From Thermoleophilia bacterium (GTDB lineage: Bacteria; Actinomycetota; Thermoleophilia; Gaiellales; Gaiellaceae): DNA of 64,000 nucleotides. Under the pieces are notes generated by a model, which was not told the origin of the DNA, did no database searches, and saw nothing but the letters and a program-made list of their open reading frames with translations. The translations under genes were made by a program, and so were the position numbers. Position 1 is the first letter of the stretch. Each line of letters begins with the position of its first letter. Below are positions 1 through 7,547 of the stretch, in pieces. The DNA is taken from NCBI GenBank assembly GCA_025928515.1, contig JAICJI010000001.1, positions 36,522 to 100,521 on the forward strand, read 5' to 3'.

Positions 1-648
1 CGCCAAGGCGACTCCCTGCGCTGCCGTCACCGTCTTGCGCCAGTCGCGCCGCGGCAACTGCGCCTGCAGCCAGTGGAACCGCCAGCCCGCCGCCAGGAAC
101 AGATAGCGCGCAGCCCCGATCAGCAACACCCAGGCGCCGACGGTCGGGGCGACGTCGATGCTGAGCACGAGAATGAGGAAGGCGTCGACCTCGCCGTCCA
201 GCTTCGCGCCGAGCGCCGACTCCGTTGCGGTTCGCCGCGCGACCCAACCGTCGACGAAGTCGAGCGCGAGCGCGACGGACGAAAGCGTGGCGAGCGTGGC
301 CACCGCGACGTCTCGCTCGAACGACGCCGCGGTCAGCGCGGCGACCCCGATCGCGAGCGACGCACGGGCGAGCGTCACCCAACCGGCCGGCCCGAGCCGC
401 GCCGTCCGGTCGCGCCGGAGCGCATGCGCGAGCGCGAAGTCCAGCGTCAGGGAACAAGCGATGCCGACGACCCAGCCCGCACCCCCGATCCCGACCGTGT
501 CCGCGAGTGCAGCGAGGAGCAGGAGCTGGCCGACGAGCCCGGCGAGCGGCCCGAGCTGCTGCCTCTGGTCGGCGAGGGGGCGGCGACCCACCCGCAATGT
601 TGCTCCCCGCTCGAGCATCCGCACGGCACTACGGTGCGCCCTATGCAT
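1..648 (-). CDS. CDP-alcohol phosphatidyltransferase family protein (C-terminus off the window)
   Basis: The ORF track misses this gene because its stop lies left of base 1. Translating the minus strand from the ATG at 648 gives an open frame to the edge. It carries the CDP-alcohol phosphotransferase signature: DFVDGWVAR, then eight residues, then GAKLDGEVD, which matches D-x2-D-G-x2-A-R-x8-G-x3-D-x3-D and supplies the metal-binding aspartates. Hydrophobic stretches on both sides fit a multi-pass membrane enzyme that swaps CMP of a CDP-alcohol for a second alcohol in phospholipid synthesis. The acceptor cannot be read from this. An in-frame ATG at 618 is an alternative start. The gene is divergent from the methyltransferase at 666. 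Confidence 0.8.
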   Translation of the reverse strand, partial: MHRAHRSAVRMLERGATLRVGRRPLADQRQQLGPLAGLVGQLLLLAALADTVGIGGAGWVVGIACSLTLDFALAHALRRDRTARLGPAGWVTLARASLAIGVAALTAASFERDVAVATLATLSSVALALDFVDGWVARRTATESALGAKLDGEVDAFLILVLSIDVAPTVGAWVLLIGAARYLFLAAGWRFHWLQAQLPRRDWRKTVTAAQGVALA

Positions 649-665
649 CGGTTTCCGGCGAAGCC

Positions 666-1430
666 ATGAGGCAGGACGAGCGTGGCCCGTTCGTCGAGGC
701 TCTGCGGCCGGCACGCGAGCAAGCCTACGGCCCCGGCGAGTTCGTCGAACAGGAGAGTCTCATGCGCGCGTCGGAGATCCGCGGCCTCGCCGAGCGGGCG
801 CGCGTCGGAACCGGCGTCTCGGTGCTCGACCTCTGCTGCGGCATCGCCGGCCCCGGCCGTTTCCTCGCGCGAGAGCTCGGTTGCGACTACGTCGGCGTCG
901 ACGCGAGCGCGAGTGCCGTGGAGATCGCACGCGAGCGTGCGGGGGGCTCGCTCTGCCGCTTCGTGGTCGCCGAGATTCCGCCGCTACCGCCCGGCCGGTT
1001 CGAGGTGGTGCTGCTCCTCGAGACGATGCTCGCGTTCCGCGACAAGGAGACGCTGCTACACGGGATCGCCGGCGTGCTCCCTACGGGTGGTCGTTTCGCG
1101 TTCACGCTCGAGGAGGGGCAGCCGCTGACGCAGCAGGAGCGAGCGTCCATGCCCGACGCCGACACGGTCTGGCTCACGCCGCTCGACGAGATGCACGCTC
1201 TCCTGGCCCGGGCCGGCTTCGCCGTGCGCTGGGAGGAGGACTGCAGCGAGCCCCATTGCGCCGTGGCCGAGTCCCTGGCGAGCGCCTACACCGCCGACGC
1301 CGACTCCATTGCGTCCCGGATCGGCAGCCGAGCGCTGGACGAGCTACTCGCGGCTCATCAGCTGTGGGTCGAGTGGCTCGCGACGGGCCGCGTCCGCAAG
1401 TTTGCGGTCGTCGCCGGGCGGCAGGGGTGA
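666..1430 (+). CDS. class I SAM-dependent methyltransferase
   Basis: The protein has 254 residues. Motif I is VLDLCCGIAGPG at about residue 56, followed by the acidic loop end YVGVDAS and a motif-IV-like EVVLLLETML, so it has the Rossmann fold that binds S-adenosylmethionine. The track extends the frame to 225, but that stretch overlaps the divergent phosphatidyltransferase. The ATG at 666 is the first start clear of it, and the sequence becomes protein-like there. The substrate is unknown. The C-terminal half lacks a recognisable target domain. A strong GC hairpin follows the stop. Confidence 0.75.
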   Translation: MRQDERGPFVEALRPAREQAYGPGEFVEQESLMRASEIRGLAERARVGTGVSVLDLCCGIAGPGRFLARELGCDYVGVDASASAVEIARERAGGSLCRFVVAEIPPLPPGRFEVVLLLETMLAFRDKETLLHGIAGVLPTGGRFAFTLEEGQPLTQQERASMPDADTVWLTPLDEMHALLARAGFAVRWEEDCSEPHCAVAESLASAYTADADSIASRIGSRALDELLAAHQLWVEWLATGRVRKFAVVAGRQG

Positions 1431-1431
1431 C

Positions 1432-1460
1432 CGAGGGCCGCGCGAGCTGCGCGGCCCTCG
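1432..1460. terminator. bidirectional hairpin terminator between convergent genes
   Basis: A perfect 12-bp inverted repeat, CGAGGGCCGCGC / GCGCGGCCCTCG with a 5-nt loop, starts two bases after the methyltransferase stop. It ends 11 bases before the stop of the opposite gene. Neither side has a clear T-run, so its efficiency is uncertain. Confidence 0.5.
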
Positions 1461-1470
1461 ACGATCGAGC

Positions 1471-1932
1471 TCAGTGGTGTCCGCCGGGATCGCGGCCGTT
1501 GTCGTCGCCGATGTCATGGCTAGGGGCGGCGCCGGTCACCGCGCCGGCGGACTTCGGGGCGGCAGTCGCGGCGCGGCACGTCTCCCCGGAGCGGGTCGCC
1601 GTCGCGGTGATGCGGGCGTGCGGCCGTGACGCGATCAGGCGGCGCAGGTCGAACGAGCCGCTCGGAGCGTGCGTCCTGACGGTGAGGGATGCCACGAGGA
1701 CGCCGTTGCGGCGTAGCGTGACGTGCCATGGAACTCCGTTCCGGTTCTCGTCGACCTGGAACTCGACCTCGATGCCGCGGTCCTCGCGGCTCAGGTCGAG
1801 TTTGCTCGTCGACTGCTGCGTGCAGGCACCGCGGACGATGCGATGGCTGGTTCCCTTCGCGGACGCGGCCTGAACCGCTACGAGCGAAATCGCGAAAAAG
1901 GCGAGTGTGAGTGGGATGAGCAAGCGGCGCAT
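1471..1932 (-). CDS. small secreted protein, paralogue of 3999..4397
   Basis: The protein has 153 residues and an unknown function. The ATG at 1932 has AGGA about nine bases upstream and begins a classic signal peptide: MRR, a hydrophobic core, then VQAASA. The mature part has exactly two cysteines, one in GAC near the start and one in ETCRA about 85 residues later, suggesting a single disulfide. The middle aligns with the protein at 3999..4397 (IEV-F, R-GV-W, RT, S-F/V-LRR, CRA). The tail is Gly/Asp/His rich. Its 5' end faces the histidine kinase gene, so the two are likely transcribed divergently. Extracytoplasmic location is inferred from the signal peptide. Confidence 0.65.
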   Translation of the reverse strand: MRRLLIPLTLAFFAISLVAVQAASAKGTSHRIVRGACTQQSTSKLDLSREDRGIEVEFQVDENRNGVPWHVTLRRNGVLVASLTVRTHAPSGSFDLRRLIASRPHARITATATRSGETCRAATAAPKSAGAVTGAAPSHDIGDDNGRDPGGHH

Positions 1933-2005
1933 ATTGGTGATCCTTTCGTCGATCATCGGAGTAAGGCCAGCCTCGCGATCGGCCGGTCCGAGCCGCAATG
2001 AGACA

Positions 2006-3313
2006 TTGGTCGGAGTCGCCGGGCCGACCGCCCGCTCGGTGATCGTCCGCTTCGCCACCGGCACGCTCATGGCGATCGTCGTTGCCGTGGTCGGCGGCTA
2101 CTTCGTTCTGCGGTCGGTCGCGATCGACGAGGCGAAGCAGCAGACGCGCGTGCGTGTGAAGGAAGAGGCGAAGCTCGTCGGCGCGACGGTGACCGACGCG
2201 CTCCTGCGGGGAAGCGGGAAGGCGCAAGAGGCCGTCGACAACGCGGTCGTCGGTCGCGTGCTGACCAACTCGATCGTGCGCGTGAAGATCTGGTCGTCTG
2301 CGGGCCGCGTCCTCTACTCCGACGAGCACGCCGAGATCGGCGGCCACTATGCGCTGGACCGCGGACAGCTGCACTTGTTGCGGCACGGCGGCGCGGAGGT
2401 CGAGGTGTCCGATCTCAGTCGGCCCGAAAACCGGCTCGACCGCCAGCAAGGCCGGCTGCTCGAGGCGTACACGAGGATCCGCACGCCCTCCGGCACGCCG
2501 CTGTTGTTCGAGATCTACCAGCGCTTCGGTTCGGTCACGGACCAGGCGCGCAGTCTGCTCGGGAAGCTCGCGCCGCCGATTCTCGGCGCGATCGGCCTCA
2601 TCCTGCTCGTCCAGGTGCCGCTCTTCTGGTCGCTCATGCGCCGGCTGCAACTGGGCTACGAGCAGCGGGAGGGCCTGCTCGCGAATGCCGTCACGTCGTC
2701 ACGGCGGGAGCGTCGACGGGTTGCGGCGTACCTCCACGACGGGCCCGTTCAGGACCTGGCGGGCTTGGCGTTCTCGCTGGCTCCGGTGGCCGACGACGCG
2801 GAAACACGCGGAGCGGACCGCGAGGCTGCGGTCGTCCGGACGGTGATCGACCGCCTGCGCGGGACCGTTCGTGACCTGCGCGCGCTGCTCGTCGACCTCC
2901 ACCCGCCGACGCTTGCGACCGCGGGTCTCGAGGCGGCGCTCGGCGATCTCGTCAGCCCGTTCCCCGCCCGCGGCACGAAGGTCGAGCTGCGCGTCGACGG
3001 CGGCGACCTCCTCGGCCTCGACACGCAGGCGCTCGTCTACCGCGTCGCCCAGGAGGCCGTCCGCAACGTGCTCGCCTACGCCGAGGCGAGCAACGTCTCG
3101 GTCGAGGTCGGAGTCGCGGATTCCACCGCGCACCTGCTCGTCGCCGACGACGGGCGTGGCTTCGGGCCCGAGACGCGGGAGCGCCGTCGCGCAGAGGGAC
3201 ATCTCGGCCTGTCGCTCGTCGAAGAGCTTGCCCAGCAGGCGGGCGGGAGCCTCACCATCGACTCGCGCGAAGGCGCCGGGACTCGCGTGCGCCTGGAGGT
3301 GCCGATCCGATGA
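2006..3313 (+). CDS. membrane sensor histidine kinase, NarL/NreB type (HisKA_3)
   Basis: This is a two-component sensor. From the TTG at 2006 it has about 435 residues: a first membrane segment near residues 13-36, an extracytoplasmic sensor of about 150 residues, and a second segment near 190-212. The HisKA_3 dimerisation domain contains AYLHDGPVQDL, whose His is the phosphoacceptor. The HATPase domain shows the N box (QEAVRNVL), the G1 box (DDGRGFG) and GHLGLSLVEELA. The start is uncertain: the track begins at 1907, which would overlap the divergent secreted gene, and GTG at 2039 is also possible. The stop overlaps the response regulator start (ATGA), so the pair is coupled. Confidence 0.85.
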   Translation: MVGVAGPTARSVIVRFATGTLMAIVVAVVGGYFVLRSVAIDEAKQQTRVRVKEEAKLVGATVTDALLRGSGKAQEAVDNAVVGRVLTNSIVRVKIWSSAGRVLYSDEHAEIGGHYALDRGQLHLLRHGGAEVEVSDLSRPENRLDRQQGRLLEAYTRIRTPSGTPLLFEIYQRFGSVTDQARSLLGKLAPPILGAIGLILLVQVPLFWSLMRRLQLGYEQREGLLANAVTSSRRERRRVAAYLHDGPVQDLAGLAFSLAPVADDAETRGADREAAVVRTVIDRLRGTVRDLRALLVDLHPPTLATAGLEAALGDLVSPFPARGTKVELRVDGGDLLGLDTQALVYRVAQEAVRNVLAYAEASNVSVEVGVADSTAHLLVADDGRGFGPETRERRRAEGHLGLSLVEELAQQAGGSLTIDSREGAGTRVRLEVPIR

Positions 3314-3945
3314 TCCGCGTCCTCATCGCCGACGATCACGGCATCGTGCGCGACGGCCTCGCCGGCGTCATCGCAGCCCAGACGGATCTCGAGGTGGTCG
3401 GCTCGGTCGAGAACGGCGCGGAAGCCGTCGAGTCGTGCCGCAGCCTCGCCCCCGACGTCGTGCTGATGGATCTCGAGATGCCGGTGCTCGACGGGATCGA
3501 GGCCACTCGCGTCATCCGGGAGGAGCACCCGGAGACCGCGGTGCTCGTCCTCACGTCGTTCTCGGACGCGCGCCGCATCACGGCGGCGCTCGGCGTAGGC
3601 GCGGCCGGTTATCTGCTCAAGGACGCGTCCGCGGATGACGTGATCCGTGGCCTCCGGGCCGCCGCGGAGGGCGGAGCGCCGCTCGATCCAAAGGCTGCAC
3701 GTCTCCTGCTCGAGGCACGGGATGCCCCGGACCCGCTCGAGGGGATCTCACCGCGGGAACGCGAGGTGTTCGCGCTGCTGCTCGACGGGCTCCCGAACAA
3801 GCTGATCGCCCACCGCCTCGGCATCAGCGAGAAGACGGTGAAGACGCACCTGACGAACATCTTCCGCGAGATCGGCGTGGCCGACCGGCTGCAGGCCGTG
3901 CTCTGGGCCGAGCGCCAGGGGCTCCGTTCCGACCTCTCCAGCTGA
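3310..3945 (+). CDS. NarL/LuxR-family response regulator
   Basis: The protein has 211 residues. The N-terminal receiver domain starts RVLIADDHGIVRDGL, with the phosphoacceptor Asp in VVLMDLEMP, a conserved Thr/Ser in LTSFSD and the Lys in YLLKDAS. The C-terminal LuxR-type helix-turn-helix shows SPREREVFALL and GISEKTVKTHLTNIF. It is the cognate partner of the kinase, overlapping it by 4 bases, and should act as a DNA-binding activator or repressor when phosphorylated. Candidate targets are the two paralogous secreted-protein genes that bracket the pair; that is inference from position only. Confidence 0.92.
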   Translation: MIRVLIADDHGIVRDGLAGVIAAQTDLEVVGSVENGAEAVESCRSLAPDVVLMDLEMPVLDGIEATRVIREEHPETAVLVLTSFSDARRITAALGVGAAGYLLKDASADDVIRGLRAAAEGGAPLDPKAARLLLEARDAPDPLEGISPREREVFALLLDGLPNKLIAHRLGISEKTVKTHLTNIFREIGVADRLQAVLWAERQGLRSDLSS

Positions 3946-3998
3946 CTCGGACCAATGTCCCATTGCGCGGCCATGAGGCGGCCCGCACACTGGGAAGC

Positions 3999-4397
3999 GT
4001 GAAGCGTCTCCTGCTCCTGGTGCTCGTCCTGCTCGGCCTGTCGGCCGGAGCCGCACAGGCGCGCGGCAACGACGGCGGCGGAGGCGACGGCGGAGAGATC
4101 CGCGTCGCCGGCGCCTGCGGGCGTGGCGTGACATCGTCACTCCGCCTTCGCGGGCGCGACGGTGCGATCGAGGTGCGCTTCGGGTTGCGGCAGACGCGCG
4201 GGCACGGCGTCTGGCGGATCGCGATCGTCCACGAGGACCGCATCTCCGCACGCGCTACGCGGAGGACGACGCGCAGCGACGACTCGGTCGAGCTGCGGCG
4301 GAATCTGACCGATCTCCGTGGCAGCGACACCGTCGTGATCCACGCCTGGGGACCGCGCGGCCTCGGTTGCCGCGCGAGCGCGACGCTCTCTCCGTGA
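3999..4397 (+). CDS. small secreted protein, paralogue of 1471..1932
   Basis: The protein has 132 residues from the GTG at 3999. The track's ATG at 3963 adds twelve residues that do not fit a signal sequence. The signal peptide is MKR, a Leu/Val core, then AGAAQA. A Gly/Asp linker follows, then a domain with only two cysteines (AGAC and GLGCRA) that lines up with the secreted protein at 1471..1932. No catalytic motif is visible. It lies 54 bases after the response regulator and may be read with it or from its own promoter. Confidence 0.62.
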   Translation: MKRLLLLVLVLLGLSAGAAQARGNDGGGGDGGEIRVAGACGRGVTSSLRLRGRDGAIEVRFGLRQTRGHGVWRIAIVHEDRISARATRRTTRSDDSVELRRNLTDLRGSDTVVIHAWGPRGLGCRASATLSP

Positions 4398-4407
4398 GAG
4401 CCGTGGA

Positions 4408-5436
4408 GTGATCGCCGAAGCCGTTGCGGCGGTGACACTGACCCGCGGGCCGGTGGCCGAAAGCGTGACGCGGCGCAGCGCGATCATCTCCTTCCGCACC
4501 TCGGTGGCGGGCGAAGCATCCGTCCTCTTGCCTGGCAGAGCGCGCGTCCGGGCCGGCTCGGGCGTCGACCACGTCGCCCGGCTGACGGGGTTGACACCGG
4601 GACGGCGCTATGCGTACAGGGTCGAGGGACAGTCGGGAGCGCTCGCCGACGGCCGTTTCCGCGCGGCGCCGGCTCGCGCGTCGAGGTTCACCTTCGCCGT
4701 CGTCGGCGACAGCGGCAGCGGAACGACGAACGAGTCGGACGTCGCCTCGCTCATCGGCTCCTGGCACCCGGACTTCGTGCTCACGGTGGGCGACAACGCC
4801 TACCCGCTCGGCTCGGCGGGGCTGCTGGATCGCGACATCTTCCGCCCTTACGCGGCAGTGCTGCGAGAGTCGGCGTGGTTCCCCGCTCTGGGCAACCACG
4901 ACGTGAAGGCAGAGGGTGGGAAGCCGGAGCTCGAGGCATTCCACTCGCTCGGCAAGGAGCGCTGGTATCGCTTCACATGGGGGAATGCGGCCGTCGTCGT
5001 GCTCGACTCCGACACGTCGGTCGCGCCGGGCTCGCCCCAGTTGCGCTTCGCGCGACGCGCCTTGGCGCGGCGTTCTTGCTTCCGCTTCGCCGCGTGGCAC
5101 CATCCACCGTGGGAGCCGCCAGGCAGGCCGCACAGCCCTGGGCTCCGCCGCAACATCGTCCCGCTCGTGCAGAAGGACGGCGTCAGGGTGGTGTTCGTCG
5201 GTCACCTGCATGCCTACGCCCGCAGCCGGCCGCGCGATGGGGTCGTCTACGTGGCGGTGGGCACCGGAGGAGCCTCGCTCGACAACGACGCCCGCAAGCT
5301 GACGATCCCCTCCGCGCGCATCGTCCAGGGTCATTTCGGTGCGCTGCGAGTGGACGTCGTCCGCCGCAAAGCACACCTCCGGTATGTAACGGTCGACGGT
5401 CGAGTTCGTGATCGTTTCAGCCTGAGCTGCCGCTAG
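4408..5436 (+). CDS. metallophosphoesterase with N-terminal fibronectin-III-like domain (purple acid phosphatase-like)
   Basis: The protein has 342 residues. An N-terminal beta-sandwich resembles the FN3-like domain of purple acid phosphatases (HVARLTGLTPGRRYAYRV). The calcineurin-type core shows all dimetal motifs in order: GDSGSG, GDNAYPLG, GNHD, WHHPPW and GHLHAY. These supply the D, D/Y, N, H and H-x-H ligands expected for the family. It should hydrolyse phosphomonoesters or related esters. Family members are often exported, but no clear signal peptide follows the GTG at 4408, so the true start could lie elsewhere. It begins ten bases after the small secreted gene, probably in one transcript. 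Confidence 0.85.
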   Translation: MIAEAVAAVTLTRGPVAESVTRRSAIISFRTSVAGEASVLLPGRARVRAGSGVDHVARLTGLTPGRRYAYRVEGQSGALADGRFRAAPARASRFTFAVVGDSGSGTTNESDVASLIGSWHPDFVLTVGDNAYPLGSAGLLDRDIFRPYAAVLRESAWFPALGNHDVKAEGGKPELEAFHSLGKERWYRFTWGNAAVVVLDSDTSVAPGSPQLRFARRALARRSCFRFAAWHHPPWEPPGRPHSPGLRRNIVPLVQKDGVRVVFVGHLHAYARSRPRDGVVYVAVGTGGASLDNDARKLTIPSARIVQGHFGALRVDVVRRKAHLRYVTVDGRVRDRFSLSCR

Positions 5437-5468
5437 CTTCCGGCTTCACCGATCGGAGGAGGCCCCAA

Positions 5469-5777
5469 GTGGACCACTACCGCTTAACGCACGAGCACGA
5501 CGAGGAGAGAGAAGGCGGCTGGTCGACGCCCGAGGAGGAGCGCACGTTCCTCCGCGTCCGGGATCTCCTGATGGAGATGCACGGCCGCGGCAGCGGCAGC
5601 GGCATCTACATCATGCCGGTGCAGCAGGGGATGCAGGCAGCCGGCGACAGGTCGGGCGAGACCTACGGAGTCGACGGCTGGGCGGTCGGAGAGTTCACCG
5701 CGAGCGGCGGTCAAGACCTCGCGATCGGGCCGTGGCTCGATCAGGTGGTCGAGGCCGCCCGTGAGGCCGCGCGCTGA
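5469..5777 (+). CDS. conserved-looking hypothetical protein, 102 aa
   Basis: The GTG at 5469 is preceded by a strong ribosome binding site (CGGAGGAGG). The N-terminus is charged (DHYRLTHEHDEEREGGW), followed by a Gly/Ser-rich segment and a more ordered half ending in AREAAR. There are no membrane segments, cysteines or catalytic motifs, and I do not recognise the family. The good ribosome site and clean position between the phosphatase and the tRNA support it as real. Confidence 0.55.
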   Translation: MDHYRLTHEHDEEREGGWSTPEEERTFLRVRDLLMEMHGRGSGSGIYIMPVQQGMQAAGDRSGETYGVDGWAVGEFTASGGQDLAIGPWLDQVVEAAREAAR

Positions 5778-5809
5778 TTCCTGATTCCGAGAGCAGAGAG
5801 CGAGAGAGA

Positions 5810-5882
5810 GCGGATGATGGGACTCGAACCCACGACCTTCTGCATGGCAAGCAGACGCTCTAGCCAACTGAGCTACATCCGC
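5810..5882 (-). tRNA. tRNA-Gly (anticodon GCC)
   Basis: The minus strand folds as a standard 73-nt cloverleaf. The acceptor stem is GCGGATG/CATCCGC, the D arm GCTC...GAGC, the anticodon stem TCTGC/GCAGA with loop TTGCCAT (anticodon GCC), and the T arm GTGGG-TTCGAGT-CCCAT. CCA is not encoded. Confidence 0.96.
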
Positions 5883-5893
5883 GTGGGACGCGC

Positions 5894-5899
5894 ATTCTA
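5894..5899 (-). promoter_or_regulatory. -10 box of tRNA-Gly, overlapping the rnhA stop codon
   Basis: TAGAAT on the minus strand lies 11 nt before the tRNA 5' end. Its first three bases are the TAG stop codon of the RNase HI gene. This gives the tRNA its own promoter besides read-through from the upstream operon. Confidence 0.45.
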
Positions 5900-6304
5900 G
5901 CCGAGCTCAGCCGCGTCCAGAGCTTCGTTCACGAGCTGGTCGGCAAGCTTGTTGTGCTCGCGGCGGACGGCCGTGTAGCGCACGCTCCCGACCCGTCGCG
6001 CGAGCCGCGCCGCCTCGAGCGAGAGCTCCCGGAGCGCCTCGTTCTTGACTCGGTACTCGCCGGTCATCTGCTTCACGAGCAGCTCGGAGTCGGAGACGAC
6101 CTCTACCTCGCCGACCTGCAGCTCAGCCGCGCGCTCGAGCCCGGCGACGAGTGCGCTGTACTCTGCCACGTTGTTCGTCGCGACACCGATCGCCTCGCCG
6201 TGCGCCGCCAGCACGGTTCCGTCCTCCGCCTCGAGCACGTAGCCGAACGCCGCGGGGCCGGGGTTCCCGCGGGCGCCGCCGTCGGTGAAGAGCCGCGCTT
6301 TCAC
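5897..6304 (-). CDS. rnhA: ribonuclease HI family protein
   Basis: The protein has 135 residues from the GTG at 6304; the track's longer frame upstream is noise over the next gene. The RNase H fold is visible in order: LFTDGGARGNPGPA with the first catalytic Asp, NNVAEYSAL with the Glu, VSDSELLVKQM with the second Asp, and REHNKLADQLVNEAL with the last Asp. It is the short, stand-alone type that cleaves RNA in RNA/DNA hybrids. Its GTG overlaps the stop of the NIF3/CutA-like gene by four bases, so it is coupled to the metabolic genes upstream. Confidence 0.88.
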   Translation of the reverse strand: MKARLFTDGGARGNPGPAAFGYVLEAEDGTVLAAHGEAIGVATNNVAEYSALVAGLERAAELQVGEVEVVSDSELLVKQMTGEYRVKNEALRELSLEAARLARRVGSVRYTAVRREHNKLADQLVNEALDAAELG

Positions 6305-6612
6305 GAGACGAGCTCGTAGATGTCGAAGGCCGGCTCCTCGTACGGATGTGCGCTCCGCAGCGCTGCGAGGACCTCGTCCTGGCGCTCGACCGGGAAAATC
6401 GTCTCGAGCCGCAGCTCGGCGACGCGCTCCTCGCGACCCGCCTGCCCCACGCTCGGTGACGTCCCTTCGCCGCCGAGGAACGTCCCGGTTCCCTCGGTGT
6501 ACCAGGAGCACCGCTCGTAGTCGCCGATCTGCCCCGCGCCCGCGGCGAACAGCGCGTCGCGTACCCGGTCGAGCGCCTCGCGCGGCACGAACACGACGAG
6601 CTTGCGGTTCAC
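6301..6612 (-). CDS. NIF3/YqfO C-terminal (CutA-like) domain protein, 103 aa
   Basis: From the GTG at 6612 the protein reads KLVVFVPREALDRVRDALF, then a DYERCSWYTEGTGTFL segment, and ends in RSAHPYEEPAFDIYEL. This matches the small CutA1-like insert domain of NIF3/YqfO proteins, found here as a stand-alone protein, where HPYEEPAFDIYEL is a hallmark. Its role is not established; related domains form trimers and may bind metal. It overlaps both neighbours by GTGA, giving a tight string with the aldo/keto reductase and rnhA. Confidence 0.72.
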   Translation of the reverse strand: MNRKLVVFVPREALDRVRDALFAAGAGQIGDYERCSWYTEGTGTFLGGEGTSPSVGQAGREERVAELRLETIFPVERQDEVLAALRSAHPYEEPAFDIYELVS

Positions 6613-7547
6613 GCGAGCACGTCGTCGATCGCCTGGAGCGCCGCTTCGTCGAGCTCGACACCCGACGCTGCCGCGTTGTCGCGGAGCTGCTCGGGACGTG
6701 ACGAGCCCACGATCGCGCTCGCGACGTTCGGCTCGCGGAGGATCCACGCCAGGGCGAGCTGCGGCATCGTGGCGCCGAGCTGCTCGGCGATCGGGCGGAG
6801 CCGCTCCACACGCTCGAGCATGTCGTCGCCCAGGTACCGCGACATGAAGCCGTCGCCCCGTGCAGCCGCACGCGTTCCTTCGTCCCACGGCTCGCCGGGC
6901 CGGTACTTCCCGCTCAGGACACCTTGCGCCAGCGGCGAGTAGACGATCTGCGAGACGCCGTTCTCACGCGAAGCGGGGATGACGTCCCCTTCGGCCTCAC
7001 GGTGCAGCAGCGAGTACTCGGGCTGCGAGGAGACGATCTTGGCGTAGCCACGCTCGCGGGCGAGCACGACCGCGTTGCGGATCTGATCGCCGCTCCAGTT
7101 CGAGATACCGATGAACCGCGCCTTGCCCGCGTCCACGACTTCGGTCAGCGCGCCAAGCGTCTCCTCGACCGGAACCTCGTCGTCCCAGGAATGACACTGG
7201 TAGAGGTCGACGTGGTCAAGCTGGAGCCGGCGCAGGGACTCGTCGATCTGCTTCAGCACCTGCTCGCGCGAGAGGCCACGGTCGCCGTTGGGCATCTCCC
7301 CGAAGACCTTCGTCGCCACGACGAACGTGTCGCGGGGACGGCTCGCGAGCGCACGGCCGAGCACCTCCTCCGAGCGCCCCTCGCTGTAGACGTTCGCCGT
7401 GTCGAAGAAGTTGATCCCGTGCTCGAACGCCGCGTCGACGACTGCGAGCGCGGCGTCCTCCTCGAGGCTGCCGCCGAAGGTCGTCCAGGTGCCGAGACAG
7501 ATCTCCGAGACGCGGAGATCGCTGTCGCCGAGCCGGCGATAGTCCAC
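6609..7547 (-). CDS. aldo/keto reductase
   Basis: The protein has 312 residues from the GTG at 7547. The AKR (alpha/beta)8 barrel shows the catalytic tetrad: Asp and Tyr in NFFDTANVYSEG, Lys in VVATKVFG and His in LYQCHSWDD. The NADPH-binding GISNWSG and the IVGSSRPEQL loop are also present. It should reduce aldehydes or ketones with NADPH. The start overlaps the aldehyde dehydrogenase stop by one base and the end overlaps the next gene by four. The pairing suggests detoxification or turnover of a shared aldehyde, which is inference. Confidence 0.9.
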   Translation of the reverse strand: MDYRRLGDSDLRVSEICLGTWTTFGGSLEEDAALAVVDAAFEHGINFFDTANVYSEGRSEEVLGRALASRPRDTFVVATKVFGEMPNGDRGLSREQVLKQIDESLRRLQLDHVDLYQCHSWDDEVPVEETLGALTEVVDAGKARFIGISNWSGDQIRNAVVLARERGYAKIVSSQPEYSLLHREAEGDVIPASRENGVSQIVYSPLAQGVLSGKYRPGEPWDEGTRAAARGDGFMSRYLGDDMLERVERLRPIAEQLGATMPQLALAWILREPNVASAIVGSSRPEQLRDNAAASGVELDEAALQAIDDVLA

